A stretch of 64,000 bases of DNA from Dyadobacter sp. CY345 (GTDB lineage: Bacteria; Bacteroidota; Bacteroidia; Cytophagales; Spirosomataceae), in assembly GCF_021502725.1 (NCBI RefSeq), contig NZ_JAKFFS010000007.1, forward strand, positions 248,001 to 312,000. Reading direction: 5' to 3'. The notes beneath the pieces are model-generated. The model saw nothing but the letters and a program-made list of their open reading frames with translations. It had not been told where the DNA came from and did no database searches. Position 1 is the first letter of the stretch, and each line of letters opens with the position of its first letter. Positions 54,044 through 63,037 of this stretch are shown one piece after another. The position numbers and the translations under genes are program-made.

Positions 54044-54346
54044 ATGAAGTATCAAATTCTATATCTCGATGATGTCGATATTGATATTCAATCTGCAAAA
54101 ATTTGGTATTGTGAGCAAAAACCAGGTCTTGAAAAACGATTTGTCAGCGCAATAAGGAATACAATATCAAATATTCAGAAAGCTCCGTTCATTTATAATA
54201 TCCAGTACAAAAACGTCAGAGTGGCTCATACAAAAATTTTCCCCTACGGAATTCACTTTTACGTGGATGAAATTGCGGGCACAGTTGTGATCGTATCTAT
54301 TTTACACCACAAGAAGTCGCCGGATGGTATCTGGAACCGAATTTAA
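54044..54346 (+). CDS. RelE/ParE family toxin
   Basis: 100 residues with the RelE/ParE fold pattern: an N-terminal beta strand (YQILYLDDVDIDIQSAKIWY), helices (CEQKPGLEKRFVSAIRNTISNIQKAPF) and C-terminal strands (VRVAHTKIFPYGIHFYVDE, VVIVSILHHKKSP). The motif FPYGIHFYVD is typical of the ParE side of the family (gyrase inhibitors), but ribosome-dependent RelE activity cannot be excluded. Co-transcribed with the antitoxin. It ends eight bases before the convergent NYN gene. Confidence 0.82.
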   Translation: MKYQILYLDDVDIDIQSAKIWYCEQKPGLEKRFVSAIRNTISNIQKAPFIYNIQYKNVRVAHTKIFPYGIHFYVDEIAGTVVIVSILHHKKSPDGIWNRI

Positions 54347-54354
54347 TTTCAACG

Positions 54355-55116
54355 TCACTTCGTTTTCACATAAAAATGGGAAGTGTTATTTTTTCCGGTA
54401 TGCCGTTCTTCTACTTCAATTGTTTTAATCGAACGAATCAGGTCCAGCAGTTTTTTAAAGCCATAATTTCGGGAGTCAAATTCAGGACGTTTTTTCAGGA
54501 TCATATTTCCTAAAACACCCAGGAAAATCCATCCATCTTCATCTGCAAGGTCATTAATACTTTCAGATATTAATTTAATAAGTCCTTTGTCGATTTTAGA
54601 AACAGGCGTTATTTCTTCTTTCGGAATGCTCGTTGACTTCGATGTTTCAGCAACGGCAGCTTCCGGCTTAATCTCTTTTTTGAGGATTTCTATGTAAATG
54701 AATTTGTTACATGCAGCTATAAATGCAGATGGCGTTTTCTTCTCTCCGATACCGAAAACCTTCATCCCGGCTTCACGCAACCTGGTGGCCAGTCTTGTAA
54801 AATCGCTGTCGCTGGACACGATGCAAAAACCATCTACATTCCCCGTATAAAGAATGTCCATCGCGTCAATGATCAACGCAGAATCCGAAGAGTTTTTTCC
54901 TGAGGTATAGCTATATTGCTGAACGGGTGTTATCGCGTTTTCAAGTAAAACCGTTTTCCATCCCGACAGCGTAGGCTTGGTCCAGTCGCCGTAAATTCGT
55001 TTAAAAGTAGGGGTGCCGTAAATTGCAATTTCTTCCAGCATACCCTTTACATTGGCATACGGCACATTGTCGGCGTCGATCAACACCGCAAGCCTTAGTT
55101 CTCTGGTATTTTCCAT
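54355..55116 (-). CDS. NYN-domain (PIN-like RNase) protein with C-terminal OST-HTH/LOTUS domain
   Basis: 253 residues. The NYN domain (about 8-140) has the acidic residues in AVLIDADNVPY, DSALIIDAMDIL and CIVSSDSDFTRLATRLRE, the expected metal-binding set. After a linker (about 145-170), an OST-HTH/LOTUS domain (about 175-250) includes DEDGWIFLGVLGNMILKKRPEF and FKKLLDLIRS. Such LabA-like proteins are thought to be RNA-processing nucleases. No partner gene is coupled to it. Confidence 0.85.
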   Translation of the reverse strand: MENTRELRLAVLIDADNVPYANVKGMLEEIAIYGTPTFKRIYGDWTKPTLSGWKTVLLENAITPVQQYSYTSGKNSSDSALIIDAMDILYTGNVDGFCIVSSDSDFTRLATRLREAGMKVFGIGEKKTPSAFIAACNKFIYIEILKKEIKPEAAVAETSKSTSIPKEEITPVSKIDKGLIKLISESINDLADEDGWIFLGVLGNMILKKRPEFDSRNYGFKKLLDLIRSIKTIEVEERHTGKNNTSHFYVKTK

Positions 55117-55323
55117 AAGATAAAGGTAAGAGAAGATTTATAGTTGTCAAAAACATGTGATTTATTAGATTAAGGAGATTAAACAAGCTTTTTATCAGCA
55201 TATCTCAGAATATGCCGGATGATTAAAATTTCAGTTATCTGCCAGAAACTCTTCAGGCTCGATCAGAATTATCTGCTATATGTGTACTATTTTTGCAATC
55301 CCCCTCAAAAGCGCTTACCAGAA

Positions 55324-56277
55324 ATGAGAAACCTGATCGCCGTAATCTTATTTGTCTCTTTATCCCACATTTCAAAAGCGCAGTCGCTCCAATTTGAGCT
55401 GTCTGATTACACATTGCTCCCTCAAAAACCGGAAGGTAGCCTGCATGGGATATCTGGCATTGAATATATCTCTTCCAGAAATCAATGGCATCTGGCCAGC
55501 GACAGAGGTAGTTATTTTATTTTTGACAGCATTAATACCATTCATGATTTTGAAAAAAGGCAAAATCTGGGCGTATATAAAAAAACAGGGTTATGGTATG
55601 AGGCTCTCCGTTTTGATGCAACTTCGAATACGTTTTTTTATGCCGTAGAAAATGAATATGTGGCCAATACGGAGACATGTGATACGTCCACTTATGTCAG
55701 TTACATGGACGCTTTTCCTCCAGCTTTTTTATTTCCGCCACTTCATCTTCCGGCAGACAACAAAGGTATCGAGGGCATCGCCGTGACTGATAGCGGAAAT
55801 GTTTGGGTGGCACCGGAAGCGGGTTGGGCAGGGGAGACGGAAGTTGGAAATGACACGATCCATTTCAGGAAATTTGAAAAACTGAAAACCGGATATTCAC
55901 AGGCAGGAGAATATTCCTATGTCATCGACAGAAGTGGCTGTCAACAAAGTCCGACTGAAAAGCGTGGCGGAATCTCTGAAATACTGTCCGTTAATGAAAA
56001 TCAGTTGCTGGTTTTGGAAAGGTGTTTTGACCTGAAAGTGACAAACAAAATCAAGGCGAAATTATGGCAGGTCACCGTTGAGGGTTCTCATCTGAAAAAG
56101 GATACCAAGCCAGCATTTGATTTCAATGAAGGTTTTCCCATTGTAGTTGATAATCTGGAAGGAATGTCGTGGTGGGAGGCTGAGAACGGGAAACGCCGGC
56201 TTCTGCTGATCACCGACGATAATCCCGGAATGAAAAATAACCAGCGGACACAATTAATTCTTTTGAAAGAAAAATAG
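55324..56277 (+). CDS. Esterase-like phytase family protein, exported
   Basis: 317 residues from the ATG at 55324, which gives a clean signal peptide (MRNLIAVILFVSLSHISKAQ); a start at 55219 would add 35 unlikely residues. The body is the esterase-like phytase domain: LHGISGIEYISSRNQWHLAS, DNKGIEGIAVTDSGNVWVAPE, GGISEILSVNENQLLVLERC and DNLEGMSWWEAENGKRRLLLITDDN. The family is a beta-propeller; enzymatic action on phosphate esters is predicted but weakly established. It is followed 28 bases later by an M1 aminopeptidase gene. Confidence 0.8.
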   Translation: MRNLIAVILFVSLSHISKAQSLQFELSDYTLLPQKPEGSLHGISGIEYISSRNQWHLASDRGSYFIFDSINTIHDFEKRQNLGVYKKTGLWYEALRFDATSNTFFYAVENEYVANTETCDTSTYVSYMDAFPPAFLFPPLHLPADNKGIEGIAVTDSGNVWVAPEAGWAGETEVGNDTIHFRKFEKLKTGYSQAGEYSYVIDRSGCQQSPTEKRGGISEILSVNENQLLVLERCFDLKVTNKIKAKLWQVTVEGSHLKKDTKPAFDFNEGFPIVVDNLEGMSWWEAENGKRRLLLITDDNPGMKNNQRTQLILLKEK

Positions 56278-56305
56278 CAATAGTTAATACCAAAGCCATC
56301 AATTA

Positions 56306-58873
56306 ATGAAAATCAGATCTTTACTTATATTTTTAGTCAGCGTTTCTCTGCTGAATTTAAGCTGTAAAACCAATAAAGAAGATGTTGTAGAAAAAGGCGT
56401 TTCTTTTCCGCTCAACGCTTACCGGAAGAAAACGATTGACAGTATCCAGTATGTTATTGAGCTGAATATTCCTTCAAAAAAAATAGAAAAAATACGCGGC
56501 ACACAAACGATTTTATTTAATCTTAACACGCTGGATTCTGCTCTGGTACTTGATTTTAGTAATGATCAAAGTCAGATTCTTTCGGTGAAATCAGGAGATA
56601 AAATTGCTGATTATAAATTCGTTAATGAACATATTATCATCAATCCGGGTCAACTTGTAAAAGGAAAAAACCGGGTTACTATTGAATTCATTGCAGGTGA
56701 TTTGTCTCTAAACCGGAATGAGGAATATCTTTATACACTCTTCGTACCCGACCGCGCATCCACCTGTTTTCCTCTATTTGACCAGCCAAATCTAAAAGCT
56801 TCTTATCAGCTTACGCTAAAAACACCAGGCAATTGGGAAGCCGTTTCCAATGGTAAACTGAAAGAAAAAGCCATGTCTGGCGATACCAGTATTTATCAGT
56901 TTGAAGAAACAAAACCCATCAGTTCTTATCTTTTTGCATTTGCTGCGGGGAAGTTCTTTAAAGCAACAAAAACAATTGGTGATCGCGAAATGACAATGTA
57001 TTATCGGGAAACGGACAGCGTAAAAGTGAACCGTAACCGTGATGAAGTTTTTAATTTACATGCAAAAGCCGTGACTTGGCTTGAAGAATATACAGCGATT
57101 GAATATCCATTCGGAAAGTTTGACTTTGTACTTTTACCCTCATTTCAATATGGCGGTATGGAGCATCCGGGTGCCGTTTTTTATAATGAATCAGCCCTTT
57201 TTCTCGACGAAAATCCTCCCGTAAACCGACAGCTTGCACGCGCGAGCGTTATTGCCCATGAATCTGCGCATATGTGGTTTGGCGATCTGGTGACGATGGA
57301 CTGGTTTAACGATGTATGGCTGAAAGAAGTTTTTGCCAATTTTATGGCTGCCAAAATTGTTCACCCATCTTTCCCGCAAATCAATCATAAGTTGAGGTTT
57401 TTGCTGGCGCATTATCCAAGAGCGTATGAGGTCGACAGAAGTGCGGGCACGAATCCGATCCTGCAAAATCTTGGAAATCTGAAAAATGCAGGGACTTTGT
57501 ATGGCGGGATTATTTATCAGAAAGCGCCGATCGTCATGCGCCAACTTGAGAAGAAAATTGGGCAAGATATGATGAGGGAAAGCCTTCGTGAATATCTGAA
57601 AAAGTATTCTTTCGGAAATGCGCGCTGGGATGATCTGATTGGGATAATTGATAAAAAAAGTCCGCTGGACATTGCCGATTGGAGTAATGTATGGGTGAAA
57701 ACGCCTGGAATGCCGGAGTATGAATTAATTGGCGAAAAAGAAGAAATTGAAATCCGTCAGAAACAGGATTCTGTATCTGATCGTGTCTGGCAGCAGCCGG
57801 CTGTCGTTTTTTGGAAAGAGAAATTTGCAGAAGGTAAGGTGAATCTGAATCTGTCTAATCAGCTTCAAAGTGTTAGGAAACCGGATTTTCCGGCGATGGT
57901 TTTTCCAAATTCGGATGGAGAGGCGTATGGTTATTTTAAAATGGATTCTGTTTCGGAGGATTATTTTTTCCTGCGTTACGATACTACAAAGGATACTACT
58001 TTCGCGAATCCGGTTTTCAGAGGAGCAATGCTCGTTAATATTTGGGAAGGATTTTTGCGTGGTGACGGCGCAAAACCTGAACGTTATCTGATTTACCTTT
58101 CAGACGTTTTGCAAAAGGAAGATAACGCACTGATCTCTGATTATCTGCTTGGAAATATTCAGACAATCTGGTGGACATTTCTGACGGATCAGCAACGTAA
58201 ACGAAATCAGGAAAACATAGAGCAAATACTATGGTCACTACTGGAAAAAACGCCTGATAAAGGAATGAAGAATTCTTATTTCCGTGCATTCAGAAATGTT
58301 GCTTTAACGGAAAGCGGGTTGAGAAAACTCGAAGTGCTTTGGAATGATCAGCTGAAAGTTAAAGATTTGGTATTATCAGAAGACGATAAAATTTCACTGG
58401 CTTATGAACTGGCACTGAAAGGACATGTCGATGCAAAAGGTGTACTGGCCAAGCAGCTAAGCAATACGAAAAATCCAGACCGGCGCGCAAAAATGGAATT
58501 CGTCATTCCTGCCATAAGCCAGGACGAAGTGGAACGTGACAAATTTTTCGAGTCATTAAGAAAGGAAGAAAACAGAGAACACGAAGCCTGGGTTTTGGAA
58601 GCATTGCCATTTCTGCATCATCCGTTGCGGTCCAAAAGTGCATTGAAATATTTGCGGCCGTCGCTTGATCTTTTGCAGGAGGTACAGCTGACAGGTGACA
58701 TTTTCTTCCCCCAACGTTGGCTGCACAGTACATTTTCCGGACATTCAGAAAAAGAAGCAGCTAACATAGTCAATACGTTTCTGAAAGAAAAAGGTGATTA
58801 TCCTTATTACTTGAAAAATAAAATATTGCAATCGACTGATTTGCTCGACAGAGCAATAAAGCTGAAACAATAA
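56306..58873 (+). CDS. M1 family aminopeptidase, lipoprotein
   Basis: 855 residues. The N terminus MKIRSLLIFLVSVSLLNLSC carries a lipobox Cys, so it is a membrane-attached lipoprotein. The catalytic domain has H318-ESAH followed by WFGDLVTMDWFNDVWLKEVFANF, supplying the third zinc ligand. The exopeptidase motif reads GGMEHPGAVFYNE, with His where classical M1 enzymes have Asn (GAMEN), as I recall for a Bacteroidota subgroup. The second half (about 480-855) is helical, as in ERAP-like enzymes. It cleaves N-terminal amino acids from peptides, probably in the periplasm or at the surface. Confidence 0.9.
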   Translation: MKIRSLLIFLVSVSLLNLSCKTNKEDVVEKGVSFPLNAYRKKTIDSIQYVIELNIPSKKIEKIRGTQTILFNLNTLDSALVLDFSNDQSQILSVKSGDKIADYKFVNEHIIINPGQLVKGKNRVTIEFIAGDLSLNRNEEYLYTLFVPDRASTCFPLFDQPNLKASYQLTLKTPGNWEAVSNGKLKEKAMSGDTSIYQFEETKPISSYLFAFAAGKFFKATKTIGDREMTMYYRETDSVKVNRNRDEVFNLHAKAVTWLEEYTAIEYPFGKFDFVLLPSFQYGGMEHPGAVFYNESALFLDENPPVNRQLARASVIAHESAHMWFGDLVTMDWFNDVWLKEVFANFMAAKIVHPSFPQINHKLRFLLAHYPRAYEVDRSAGTNPILQNLGNLKNAGTLYGGIIYQKAPIVMRQLEKKIGQDMMRESLREYLKKYSFGNARWDDLIGIIDKKSPLDIADWSNVWVKTPGMPEYELIGEKEEIEIRQKQDSVSDRVWQQPAVVFWKEKFAEGKVNLNLSNQLQSVRKPDFPAMVFPNSDGEAYGYFKMDSVSEDYFFLRYDTTKDTTFANPVFRGAMLVNIWEGFLRGDGAKPERYLIYLSDVLQKEDNALISDYLLGNIQTIWWTFLTDQQRKRNQENIEQILWSLLEKTPDKGMKNSYFRAFRNVALTESGLRKLEVLWNDQLKVKDLVLSEDDKISLAYELALKGHVDAKGVLAKQLSNTKNPDRRAKMEFVIPAISQDEVERDKFFESLRKEENREHEAWVLEALPFLHHPLRSKSALKYLRPSLDLLQEVQLTGDIFFPQRWLHSTFSGHSEKEAANIVNTFLKEKGDYPYYLKNKILQSTDLLDRAIKLKQ

Positions 58874-59055
58874 ATATTTTTTGTGTAGAAATCCGGAAAG
58901 ACTTTCTGAACCTTGGTTCTGGTGTTGATTTGTAATGTCAGACGGCGGAAGACAAATAAATTTTGCTTGACTGTTAAAGTAAAAGCGAAACTTGAACGTC
59001 TGCCTGAACAAAGTCCGTTATGATAATTATTTATTAACAGCCAACGCCATAAGTC

Positions 59056-59739
59056 ATGAATATTTTAAAACAAACCGCGCTGAATTTATTTGAAAACTCA
59101 TTAGCAAAACAAGGATTGGTATTGGCCATAAGAACCTGGTATCCGGCTACATTTTACGAAGTCGATTTCCATTTTCCATTTATGGATATGTCGAAATGGA
59201 AATCCGTCCAGCATATTAAAATAAAAGTAGCAACGGGAGTTTACCGCGATTATACGCCTGCTGGTTGGGATGTTGAAACCAGGACATGTACGCTCTACAT
59301 TGACGCCATTCAGGAAGGTCCGGGAAGTGAATGGGTGCAATCGCTGAAAGAAGGAGATTATGTGACTTATGTAGGTGTTGGCTCGACCGTGCACAAACCT
59401 GCTGATCATGGAAAAATGATTGCGCTGGGTGACATGACAACAATAGGACATTATCTGGCATTGCAGCAGCTGTCCGGCGAAAACAGCCTTTCCGGCGCGA
59501 TTGCTATTGCTGAAGAAAATCATCGCATCGAGTTTTCTCAATATTTCCATTGGGATATAACGCCTGTGGAACAAACAGATCAGGGCGGTTTTCACGGAAT
59601 CACAAAATGGGTACAGAACGAGGATCTTGAAAATGCGACAGTCTACGTGGCCGGACATATACCCACCTGTGTCCATTTAAGAAAACAATTGAAAAAAACG
59701 TCAGCTGAGACTGTGCGAGTACAGGGGTTTTGGTCGTAA
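59056..59739 (+). CDS. Siderophore-interacting protein family ferric reductase
   Basis: 227 residues of the SIP/ViuB family. The FAD-binding beta barrel includes YRDYTPAGWDVETRTCTLYID and the NAD(P)H-domain-like part GDYVTYVGVGSTVHKP, ALGDMTTIGHYLALQQL and the C-terminal VAGHIPTCVHLRKQLKKT with VQGFWS end. Such proteins reduce ferric siderophores in the cytoplasm to release iron. No siderophore genes are adjacent. It is followed by a terminator. Confidence 0.82.
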   Translation: MNILKQTALNLFENSLAKQGLVLAIRTWYPATFYEVDFHFPFMDMSKWKSVQHIKIKVATGVYRDYTPAGWDVETRTCTLYIDAIQEGPGSEWVQSLKEGDYVTYVGVGSTVHKPADHGKMIALGDMTTIGHYLALQQLSGENSLSGAIAIAEENHRIEFSQYFHWDITPVEQTDQGGFHGITKWVQNEDLENATVYVAGHIPTCVHLRKQLKKTSAETVRVQGFWS

Positions 59740-59785
59740 TAATTTGATTAAAATATAAAATAAGTGTTAGGTTAAATTAGCCATG

Positions 59786-59822
59786 AAAAATCCCTCTGAA
59801 CTTGATTCGGAGGGATTTTTTT
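59786..59822 (+). terminator. Terminator after the siderophore-interacting protein gene
   Basis: AAAAATCCCTCTGAA (59786-59800) pairs with TTCGGAGGGATTTTT (59806-59820), 15 bp with one wobble, loop CTTGA, followed by more T. Confidence 0.88.
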
Positions 59823-59946
59823 GTAAAATATTCTTTAAATATATTGTAGTATTTTATTCGATTTTGTTGCCAAGAGGTTACTATTTGTGCGAAATTATTA
59901 AATTGACAAATAACGCCTTATTAATATTTGACCGATGCAACGGTTC

Positions 59947-59954
59947 TAACTTTG
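59947..59954 (+). promoter_or_regulatory. Candidate promoter of the outer-membrane protein gene
   Basis: TAACTTTG matches TAnnTTTG, 37 bases before the ATG at 59991. TTTG at 59927-59930 lies 16 bases upstream, slightly short for a -33 box. It sits in the gap between the terminator at 59786 and the gene. Confidence 0.5.
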
Positions 59955-59990
59955 AAGGCGTAAGGCTAGATAAATTCGGAACCCTTTTTT

Positions 59991-60890
59991 ATGAAAACAC
60001 TTTACACTCTTCTGACAATTATTATTAGTGCTCAGGTGGCAGCTTCGCAGGGTACTGAGGACTACTATAATCCAGTAACCGCGCCAGTTAAACCTAATTA
60101 CGAGCCGGTAACACCACAGGTTAACAGATTCAAAACGCATCAGAAAATTACTGCGATATCCACCACAAATAATTTGAAAATCCGCAACCGGTTGTATTTC
60201 GGAATAGACGGATTTTTAAGAACTGATAAGGCTTCAATTTCCAGTACTTTCGGGGGACTTATTGATACGAGGACCGGCGCCAAATCTGGATATAGTGCTT
60301 CGCTCGGGTGGGTAAACCAGGAAAAATGGGCGCTTGAACTGGATTATTCGCGATCCCCGATTCATAATATTCTGATCATTAACGGCGATTATCCGATGGA
60401 GTACAAAATGGAAAACGACAAGAACAACCTTGCATTAAGAGTAAAACGCCGCCTCTTGTTTGGAAGATCAAATTCCTCTCTTCGGAGATCCGCTTTTTGG
60501 ATTGGTGCGGGTGCGGGATTGGTACCAAATTCCGGAAAACAAAAAGAATATTTACAATTTGAAGGGTATTCACGGCAAGGTCGCCAGCCAGTTTTTGATA
60601 CTTTATTTTTGACGAGTGATACGCATACAAGTTCAAAAATTACAACCTTTGCAGACGTTACCGCCGAGTATGTTTTGAAAGTTGCACGAGCAATTGATCT
60701 GAGTTTTTACGCACGAAAACAGTGGGGGTTCGGAACTTCACTGACTACGGATATGGCGTATTTCGTCAACAAGGTTCAAACGCAGCAGTCAACAATAAAG
60801 GCGGATGGAACCGGAATGACTTTTGGAATTTCACTACGTTATGTTTTTGCCATCGGTTTCCACGACGGCGATCCGGATTATCGTGAGTAA
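59991..60890 (+). CDS. Exported protein, probable outer-membrane beta-barrel
   Basis: 299 residues with a signal peptide (MKTLYTLLTIIISAQVAAS). From about residue 65 to the end the sequence is a series of amphipathic strands (RLYFGIDGFLR, SGYSASLGWVNQEKWALELDYS, AFWIGAGAGLV, SLRYVFAIGFH), fitting a small outer-membrane barrel. The Pro-rich segment after the signal (YYNPVTAPVKPNYEPVTPQV) is probably a periplasmic linker. I do not recognise a named family. It is monocistronic, between a promoter box and a terminator. Confidence 0.65.
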   Translation: MKTLYTLLTIIISAQVAASQGTEDYYNPVTAPVKPNYEPVTPQVNRFKTHQKITAISTTNNLKIRNRLYFGIDGFLRTDKASISSTFGGLIDTRTGAKSGYSASLGWVNQEKWALELDYSRSPIHNILIINGDYPMEYKMENDKNNLALRVKRRLLFGRSNSSLRRSAFWIGAGAGLVPNSGKQKEYLQFEGYSRQGRQPVFDTLFLTSDTHTSSKITTFADVTAEYVLKVARAIDLSFYARKQWGFGTSLTTDMAYFVNKVQTQQSTIKADGTGMTFGISLRYVFAIGFHDGDPDYRE

Positions 60891-60921
60891 TATGGAAACA
60901 TTTAATTGACAGTTTGTCCAC

Positions 60922-60968
60922 AAAAAAGCCGGAAATCGTCAAGCAGTGCTCAGCGATTTCCGGCTTTT
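60922..60968. terminator. Bidirectional terminator
   Basis: AAAAGCCGGAAATCG (60924-60938) pairs perfectly with CGATTTCCGGCTTTT (60954-60968) around a 15-base loop. It serves the outer-membrane protein gene on the plus strand and the hydrolase gene on the minus strand, where six T follow. Confidence 0.88.
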
Positions 60969-60979
60969 ACTTTATCCTG

Positions 60980-61600
60980 TTATTTATTAAAAACCAAGGT
61001 ATTAGCTTTCTCAATCTCATCCCGACTAATGGTATGTCCCATGTTCGGATAAATTTTCGTTGTTACATTGGCATGCATGGATTCCAGGATTCCAGTCGTT
61101 TCGTTTACCCGTGTAACCGGAACATGCGGATCGGGATCGCTGGTTCCTATGAATATCGGCGTGCCTTCAAAATCCCCTGAATAATTTTCAGCATAGATTT
61201 TATCTCCTATCAATCCTCCGGTGAACGCAACTACACCACCGTATTTTCCAGCGTTCCTGGTAACGTATTCCAATGTCAAACACGCGCCTTGCGAAAAGCC
61301 GGCCAGAAAAATATTTTCTTTCAAAATACCTTTGGCTACCACATCGGCGACCACTTCATCAATAATCTGCAAAGCAGAAGACAACCATGGTTTGTTGACA
61401 GACGGAGCTGCGAGAAATGACGTTGGATACCAGGTGTTGTTGGTGGCCTGTGGGGCAAGAAGCGCGTAATCTTTGGTATTCAGATGTGCAGCCAGCGATA
61501 AAATATCCTCTGCGCTTCCGCCCCGGCCATGAATCATGATCAAAACTTTATCAGTTTCGTCAATATTTTTTCCTGCGGTTACTACTTTTTTAGTATGCAT
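60980..61600 (-). CDS. Alpha/beta hydrolase, phospholipase/carboxylesterase type (MhqD-like)
   Basis: 206 residues with the carboxylesterase core: oxyanion region MIHGRGGSAEDILSLA, nucleophile Ser in AGFSQGACLTLEY, Asp in IGTSDPDPHVPVTR and His in NMGHTISRDE. The size fits the small esterase group that includes Bacillus MhqD. It lies 91 bases downstream of the ring-cleaving dioxygenase gene on the same strand, an association also seen in quinone/catechol resistance genes. It is cytoplasmic; the substrate is unknown. Confidence 0.82.
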   Translation of the reverse strand: MHTKKVVTAGKNIDETDKVLIMIHGRGGSAEDILSLAAHLNTKDYALLAPQATNNTWYPTSFLAAPSVNKPWLSSALQIIDEVVADVVAKGILKENIFLAGFSQGACLTLEYVTRNAGKYGGVVAFTGGLIGDKIYAENYSGDFEGTPIFIGTSDPDPHVPVTRVNETTGILESMHANVTTKIYPNMGHTISRDEIEKANTLVFNK

Positions 61601-61640
61601 GATTTCAGAACTTAATGTTGATCAAGTCTTGGATTTCGGA

Positions 61641-61670
61641 GAAAAGCGCGGGGTTTTAACCCCGCTTTTT
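61641..61670 (-). terminator. Possible terminator between dioxygenase and hydrolase genes
   Basis: GCGGGG (61648-61653) pairs with CCCCGC (61660-61665) around TTTTAA; the stem can extend by two A-T pairs. On the minus strand it is followed by GCTTTTC, so termination may be partial. Confidence 0.5.
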
Positions 61671-61691
61671 CTTCGAAATTTTGACTGGCTT

Positions 61692-62624
61692 TTACAACTT
61701 TGGTAATATTTTTTCTATCTCTTTGCGAGATGCCTCATATTGTTTTGGAAGTCTTAAACTGCTTCCTAAATTTTCAACAGTTTCGTCAATTGCAAAGCCT
61801 GGATTTTCAGAAGCAAGTTCGAACAAAACCCCACCTGGTTCTCTGAAATAGAGTGAAAAGAAATAATCACGGTCAATTTTCGGCGTGATATTCAGGCCTT
61901 TCCGGGCTACTTTTTCACGGAATTCCATTAAAACCTGATCGTTTTTAACCCGGAATGCTACGTGGTGATTGGTTCCTCCGGCATTATAACCACGATCTTC
62001 ATTTGGTGATTCGATCAAATCCACAATGGCTGCGTTTTCTACTGCATCCGTTATGAATCGGTAACGATTTCCTTCCTGCTCCAACAATTTATACCCGAAA
62101 ATATCGGTTAAAATTTCAGCAGTTGGTTTTATATTTTTCAATGTCAGCACGATGCTGTGAAATCCTTTTGTAGCAACATCCGCTTTCACATCTGCGGTTT
62201 CCCAAGGTTTTCTAGTGTCTTCTATTTTTGACTCGATCAGATTTATTTTCAATCCGTCCGGATCCTGAAATGGAAGATACAATTCACCGAATTTTTCATC
62301 TTTATTTCCCTGTTTTACGTCAAACTCTGTAAAACGATCGGACCAGAAATCGAGACTTCCTTTTGGAACTGAATATCCGATATCAGTTGCCAACCCTGTT
62401 CCGGTACGGCCTTGCGCAGTACCTTCCCACGGAAAAAATGTTAGTATCGTTCCGGCAGATCCAACTTCGTCGCCATAATAAAAATGGTATGTGCCGGGAT
62501 CATCAAAATTGACGGTTTTTTTTACCAATCTTAAACCTAATACTTGCGTGTAAAAATCGTGATTACGTTTCGCGTTTCCTGCTATGGCAGTGATATGATG
62601 CAGACCTAAGATTTGATTTTCCAT
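61692..62624 (-). CDS. Ring-cleaving dioxygenase, VOC family (MhqO-like)
   Basis: 310 residues from the ATG at 62624 (MENQILGLHHITAIAGN); a TTG at 62648 is unlikely. Two glyoxalase/VOC domains (about 1-150 and 155-305). Likely metal ligands are His in GLHHITAI, His in GTNHHVAFRVK and Glu in GVLFELASENPG. The family includes Bacillus MhqO, which opens hydroquinone- or catechol-type rings with oxygen. Together with the neighbouring nitroreductase, esterase and pirin genes it suggests detoxification of quinones or aromatic electrophiles. Confidence 0.85.
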   Translation of the reverse strand: MENQILGLHHITAIAGNAKRNHDFYTQVLGLRLVKKTVNFDDPGTYHFYYGDEVGSAGTILTFFPWEGTAQGRTGTGLATDIGYSVPKGSLDFWSDRFTEFDVKQGNKDEKFGELYLPFQDPDGLKINLIESKIEDTRKPWETADVKADVATKGFHSIVLTLKNIKPTAEILTDIFGYKLLEQEGNRYRFITDAVENAAIVDLIESPNEDRGYNAGGTNHHVAFRVKNDQVLMEFREKVARKGLNITPKIDRDYFFSLYFREPGGVLFELASENPGFAIDETVENLGSSLRLPKQYEASRKEIEKILPKL

Positions 62625-62694
62625 GATTGTTTTTTTTTTGTTATACAAATTTCCGAAGTTTCTGAATCCTGGACATTGAACCAGGACAAGAAAA

Positions 62695-63030
62695 TCAGAC
62701 GTTGTAATTTTTTGAAGATTCGCGTTGCGACAAAGCGTGGATGATCTCGTTACTTAACAAGCCACTTCCGCCGCCGTAGTGCTGAATAATAATAATTTCC
62801 GGATCTTTTTGCTTGAAAGTTTCACGTAAAACGGCTTCACATTCTTCCTGGATACCACCACATAAAAGTACGATGTCGAATTTTTCGGTGTCAAATAAAG
62901 CAATTGCCTCTTCGTCCTTCATTGCTCCCCGGGCAACCCAGTTTTCACTTTTATTGATGATCCGGAGAACCGTTTCAAGAATCTCTTCGTGTCTTCCGAC
63001 CACCAGAATATTAACTTTCGGAGTTTCCAT
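62695..63030 (-). CDS. Degenerate receiver-like protein (CheY fold)
   Basis: 111 residues from the ATG at 63030 (METPKVNILVVGRHEEILET); the frame is open to 63063, overlapping the nitroreductase gene. The pattern of alternating strands and helices (VNILVVG, FDIVLLCGGIQEE, PEIIIIQHYGGG) resembles a response-regulator receiver, but the phospho-accepting Asp after FDIVLL reads Cys/Gly, and the N-terminal acidic pair is missing. A phosphorylation role is therefore unlikely. It lies seven bases after the nitroreductase gene, so it is co-transcribed with it. Confidence 0.6.
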   Translation of the reverse strand: METPKVNILVVGRHEEILETVLRIINKSENWVARGAMKDEEAIALFDTEKFDIVLLCGGIQEECEAVLRETFKQKDPEIIIIQHYGGGSGLLSNEIIHALSQRESSKNYNV

Positions 63031-63037
63031 CAGTGTA

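Noticed and set aside
59101..59676. 191-residue minus-strand frame
   Set aside because: Fully opposite the siderophore-interacting protein gene; sequence has no recognisable fold pattern.
59783..60028. 81-residue plus-strand frame
   Set aside because: It begins in the terminator hairpin and overlaps the signal peptide of the next gene; no ribosome-binding or family evidence.
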